Positions 6,670 through 7,998 of a stretch of DNA of 7,998 nucleotides are shown here, in pieces; the first letter of the stretch is position 1, and the number at the start of each line of letters is the position of its first letter. The DNA is from Thermoplasmata archaeon. GTDB lineage: Archaea; Thermoplasmatota; Thermoplasmata; Lutacidiplasmatales; UBA184. Both the position numbers and the translations under genes were made by a program. The notes beneath the pieces were generated by a model, which was not told the origin of the DNA, searched no databases, and saw only the letters and a program-made list of their open reading frames with translations. The stretch lies in NCBI GenBank assembly GCA_030040035.1, contig JASHUJ010000130.1, forward strand, positions 1-7,998, written 5' to 3'.

Positions 6670-7173
6670 GTGGCCGACGAGCCGACGATCGACGGCCCCT
6701 CCCGTCGCCGGACCAGCTGGAACCTAAAGGCGATCGTCGAGGACGTCGCCGGCCGCCCGATCGAGGAGCTCCAGGACCCGTCGCGTCCCGTCCATCCCTA
6801 CCTCCGGGGAAAGATCGCCGAGACCCCGGTCGAGCCCGAGCTCGAACCGGACCCGCCCGTGTACGACCCGGTCGCACACCTCTACCCGCCGCTCGTGGGG
6901 GCCGCCGGCCGCGCGTTCCACGGATCCGAGCACGAGCATCACGGCGAGACCCTCGCGCGGCACCGCCCGCTCCTCGACGCCGACGGCCGGCCTGTTCATC
7001 CCCCCGGTCCGTCGCACCGGCCCGAGCGGCTGTACCTCCACTATCTCCTGCTCCACATGGACCGGCTCAGTCTCTCGGCCCTGCGCTACCTCCGCCAGGC
7101 GATCGAGGAGGAGCTCGCGCATCGCGAGCGTCCTCCGGCGGGGACGGACCCCCCGACCGAGACGACCTCGTGA
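6670..7173 (+). CDS. Unrecognised 167-residue soluble protein
   Basis: I do not recognise a family. The N-terminus is basic (SRRRTSWNLK, 11-20), followed by a short helix with IVEDVAGRPIEELQDP (22-37) and then HPYLRGKI. Residues about 50-118 are rich in Pro and acidic residues, probably extended, with a His cluster (SEHEHHGE, 86-93) and LLDADGRPVHPPG. A long amphipathic helical region follows (about 119-152: LYLHYLLLHM...LRYLRQAIEEELAHRE) before a polar tail. There is no signal peptide or membrane helix. The GTG start is chosen because a TATA box lies the right distance upstream for a leaderless transcript. The C-terminal helix could mediate oligomerisation or partner binding. The His cluster might bind metal, but no known site is formed. 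The last 107 bases overlap the convergent methyltransferase gene. Confidence 0.8.
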   Translation: MADEPTIDGPSRRRTSWNLKAIVEDVAGRPIEELQDPSRPVHPYLRGKIAETPVEPELEPDPPVYDPVAHLYPPLVGAAGRAFHGSEHEHHGETLARHRPLLDADGRPVHPPGPSHRPERLYLHYLLLHMDRLSLSALRYLRQAIEEELAHRERPPAGTDPPTETTS

Positions 7174-7939
7174 GCTCCCGGTAGGTCGCGTCGTCCCACT
7201 CGACTCCGATCGCGCTCCGCCCGAGCGCCGCGGCGGCCCAGACGGTCGTGCCGGTCCCGGCGAACGGATCGAGGACCGTGTCGCCGACGAGCGAGAACAT
7301 CCGCACGAGCCGCTCGGGGATCGCGGGCGGGAACGCGCCCGAGCGGCCGCCGCGGGCCGAGCGTTGCGGCGCTCCCCGGACATCGTCCCACACCTGACTG
7401 AACCACCGATCACGCTCGGCCCGCGAGAACCGGCTCTCGGTCCGGGCCGGGTCGTGCGGCGGCAGGCGACGGAGCCGCCCCTTGCGGAACGGGAGGATGA
7501 ACTCGCAGTCGAGCGTGACGTAGGCGTTGGGCGGGAGGAAGCCGGATCCGAGGAAGGCGTTCGGCTTGTTGAACGGCTTCTTCCAGAGGACGTACGGGAG
7601 CGGCACGAAGCCGGCCGCGGCTGCCCGGACGAGCGTCTCGGCGTGGTTCGGCCACAGTTGGAACCCGTGCGGGCCCGCCCGGAGCGCGTCGCCGATGTTG
7701 ATCGCCAGGATGCCGCCCGGAACGAGCACCCGGTGGCACTCTCGCCAGGCATCGGCCAGCACCGCGTGCATGGCGTCGTAGTCCGTCGCTCCGAGTCGAG
7801 CGAACAGCGCGTCCCACTGCGGGATCATCGGGTACGGCGGCGAAGTGACGACCAGGTGGACGGAGCCCGACGCGATCGGATCGAGGTGCCGGGCGTCGCC
7901 GTGGATCAGCCGGACCGAGGGCGGCCGCGCGGTCGGCAC
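7067..7939 (-). CDS. Beta-class site-specific DNA methyltransferase (N4-cytosine or N6-adenine)
   Basis: This 290-residue enzyme should transfer a methyl group from S-adenosylmethionine to an exocyclic amino group in DNA. The catalytic motif TSPPY (32-36) comes before the SAM-binding motif DPFAGTGTT (224-232), the order of the beta class. The N-terminus shows IHGDARHLD (12-20), and GVEWDD (245-250) follows the SAM motif. TSPPY is common in N4-cytosine enzymes, but N6-adenine activity cannot be excluded. The region between (about 100-200: LWKKPFNKPNAF, EFILPFRKGRLRR) probably carries target recognition. The start is a GTG (CAC on the + strand at 7937-7939) with a possible TATA element about 27 bases upstream. 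The conserved fold ends near residue 255. The last 35 residues are Gly/Pro/Arg-rich and antisense to the neighbouring gene. No endonuclease is visible beside it, so it may be a solitary methyltransferase. Confidence 0.94.
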   Translation of the reverse strand: MPTARPPSVRLIHGDARHLDPIASGSVHLVVTSPPYPMIPQWDALFARLGATDYDAMHAVLADAWRECHRVLVPGGILAINIGDALRAGPHGFQLWPNHAETLVRAAAAGFVPLPYVLWKKPFNKPNAFLGSGFLPPNAYVTLDCEFILPFRKGRLRRLPPHDPARTESRFSRAERDRWFSQVWDDVRGAPQRSARGGRSGAFPPAIPERLVRMFSLVGDTVLDPFAGTGTTVWAAAALGRSAIGVEWDDATYRELTRSSRSGGPSPPEDARDARAPPRSPGGGSAGPRD

Positions 7940-7961
7940 GGTTCGCGCCGAGACGCGGCAC

Positions 7962-7970
7962 GGTTATGAG
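7962..7970 (-). promoter_or_regulatory. Possible weak TATA element for the methyltransferase
   Basis: On the - strand the sequence reads CTCATAACC, an A/T-containing island in GC-rich DNA centred about 27 bases before the GTG at 7939. That distance matches the other TATA box in this window and again suggests a leaderless transcript. It is only a partial match to a TATA consensus. Confidence 0.4.
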
Positions 7971-7998
7971 AGCCCGGCTGCCTTTGCCGGCGATGCGG

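Noticed and set aside
7364..7969. + strand open frame (201 codons) opposite the methyltransferase
   Set aside because: It is antisense to the TSPPY motif and has a charged, motif-free product. The - strand gene is unmistakable.
1..7998. CRISPR arrays, tRNA/rRNA genes, insertion sequences or att repeats
   Set aside because: I saw no spaced direct repeats, no tRNA cloverleaf-like segment and no transposase-like protein. Nearly all of the sequence is explained by the eight genes.

Overview
The window is very GC-rich (by eye about 70%, not counted) and almost fully coding. It looks archaeal. A TATA box sits about 27 bases upstream of a GTG start, as in leaderless archaeal transcription. The window also contains a glycosylation-sequon-rich PKD surface protein anchored by one C-terminal membrane helix with a cytoplasmic winged-helix-like domain. 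The secretion genes are of the reduced kind known in archaea. A high-GC Thermoplasmatota-like lineage is my best guess, but the taxonomy is inference.

Layout. Positions 27-6609 hold six tightly packed + strand genes, joined by start/stop overlaps or gaps of at most 19 bases, which read as one operon. In order they are: (1) a 751-residue PKD/Ig-like surface protein with a membrane anchor and winged-helix-like tail; (2) a 127-residue protein with a signal peptide and two membrane helices separated by a basic loop, resembling a VirB2/CedA1/TedC-type pilin; (3) a polytopic VirB6/TrbL-like channel protein; (4) a PrgI (VirB3-like) membrane domain fused to what looks like the first half of a VirB4 N-terminal region; (5) a small polytopic membrane protein; (6) a VirB4-family ATPase carrying the rest of the VirB4 N-terminal region and the complete motor domain. 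Positions 6610-6669 hold a short inverted repeat around the operon's stop codon and a clear TATA box. Positions 6670-7173 encode an unrecognised 167-residue soluble protein, probably from a leaderless mRNA. Positions 7939-7067, on the - strand, encode a beta-class DNA methyltransferase with a TSPPY motif. Its last 35 codons run antisense through the end of the 167-residue gene.

How the genes work together. Genes 2-6 contain the parts expected of a minimal single-membrane type IV secretion (conjugation-type) machine: pilin, channel, VirB3-like protein and VirB4 motor. This is the set shared by the archaeal Ced/Ted DNA-exchange systems. No relaxase, VirD4 coupling protein or VirB11 is visible in the window. 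The most notable feature is a VirB4 apparently split between two genes, with the N-terminal piece fused to PrgI and a small membrane protein gene inserted between the halves. The surface protein heading the operon could be an adhesin or mating-contact factor. All of this rests on sequence reading without database searches.
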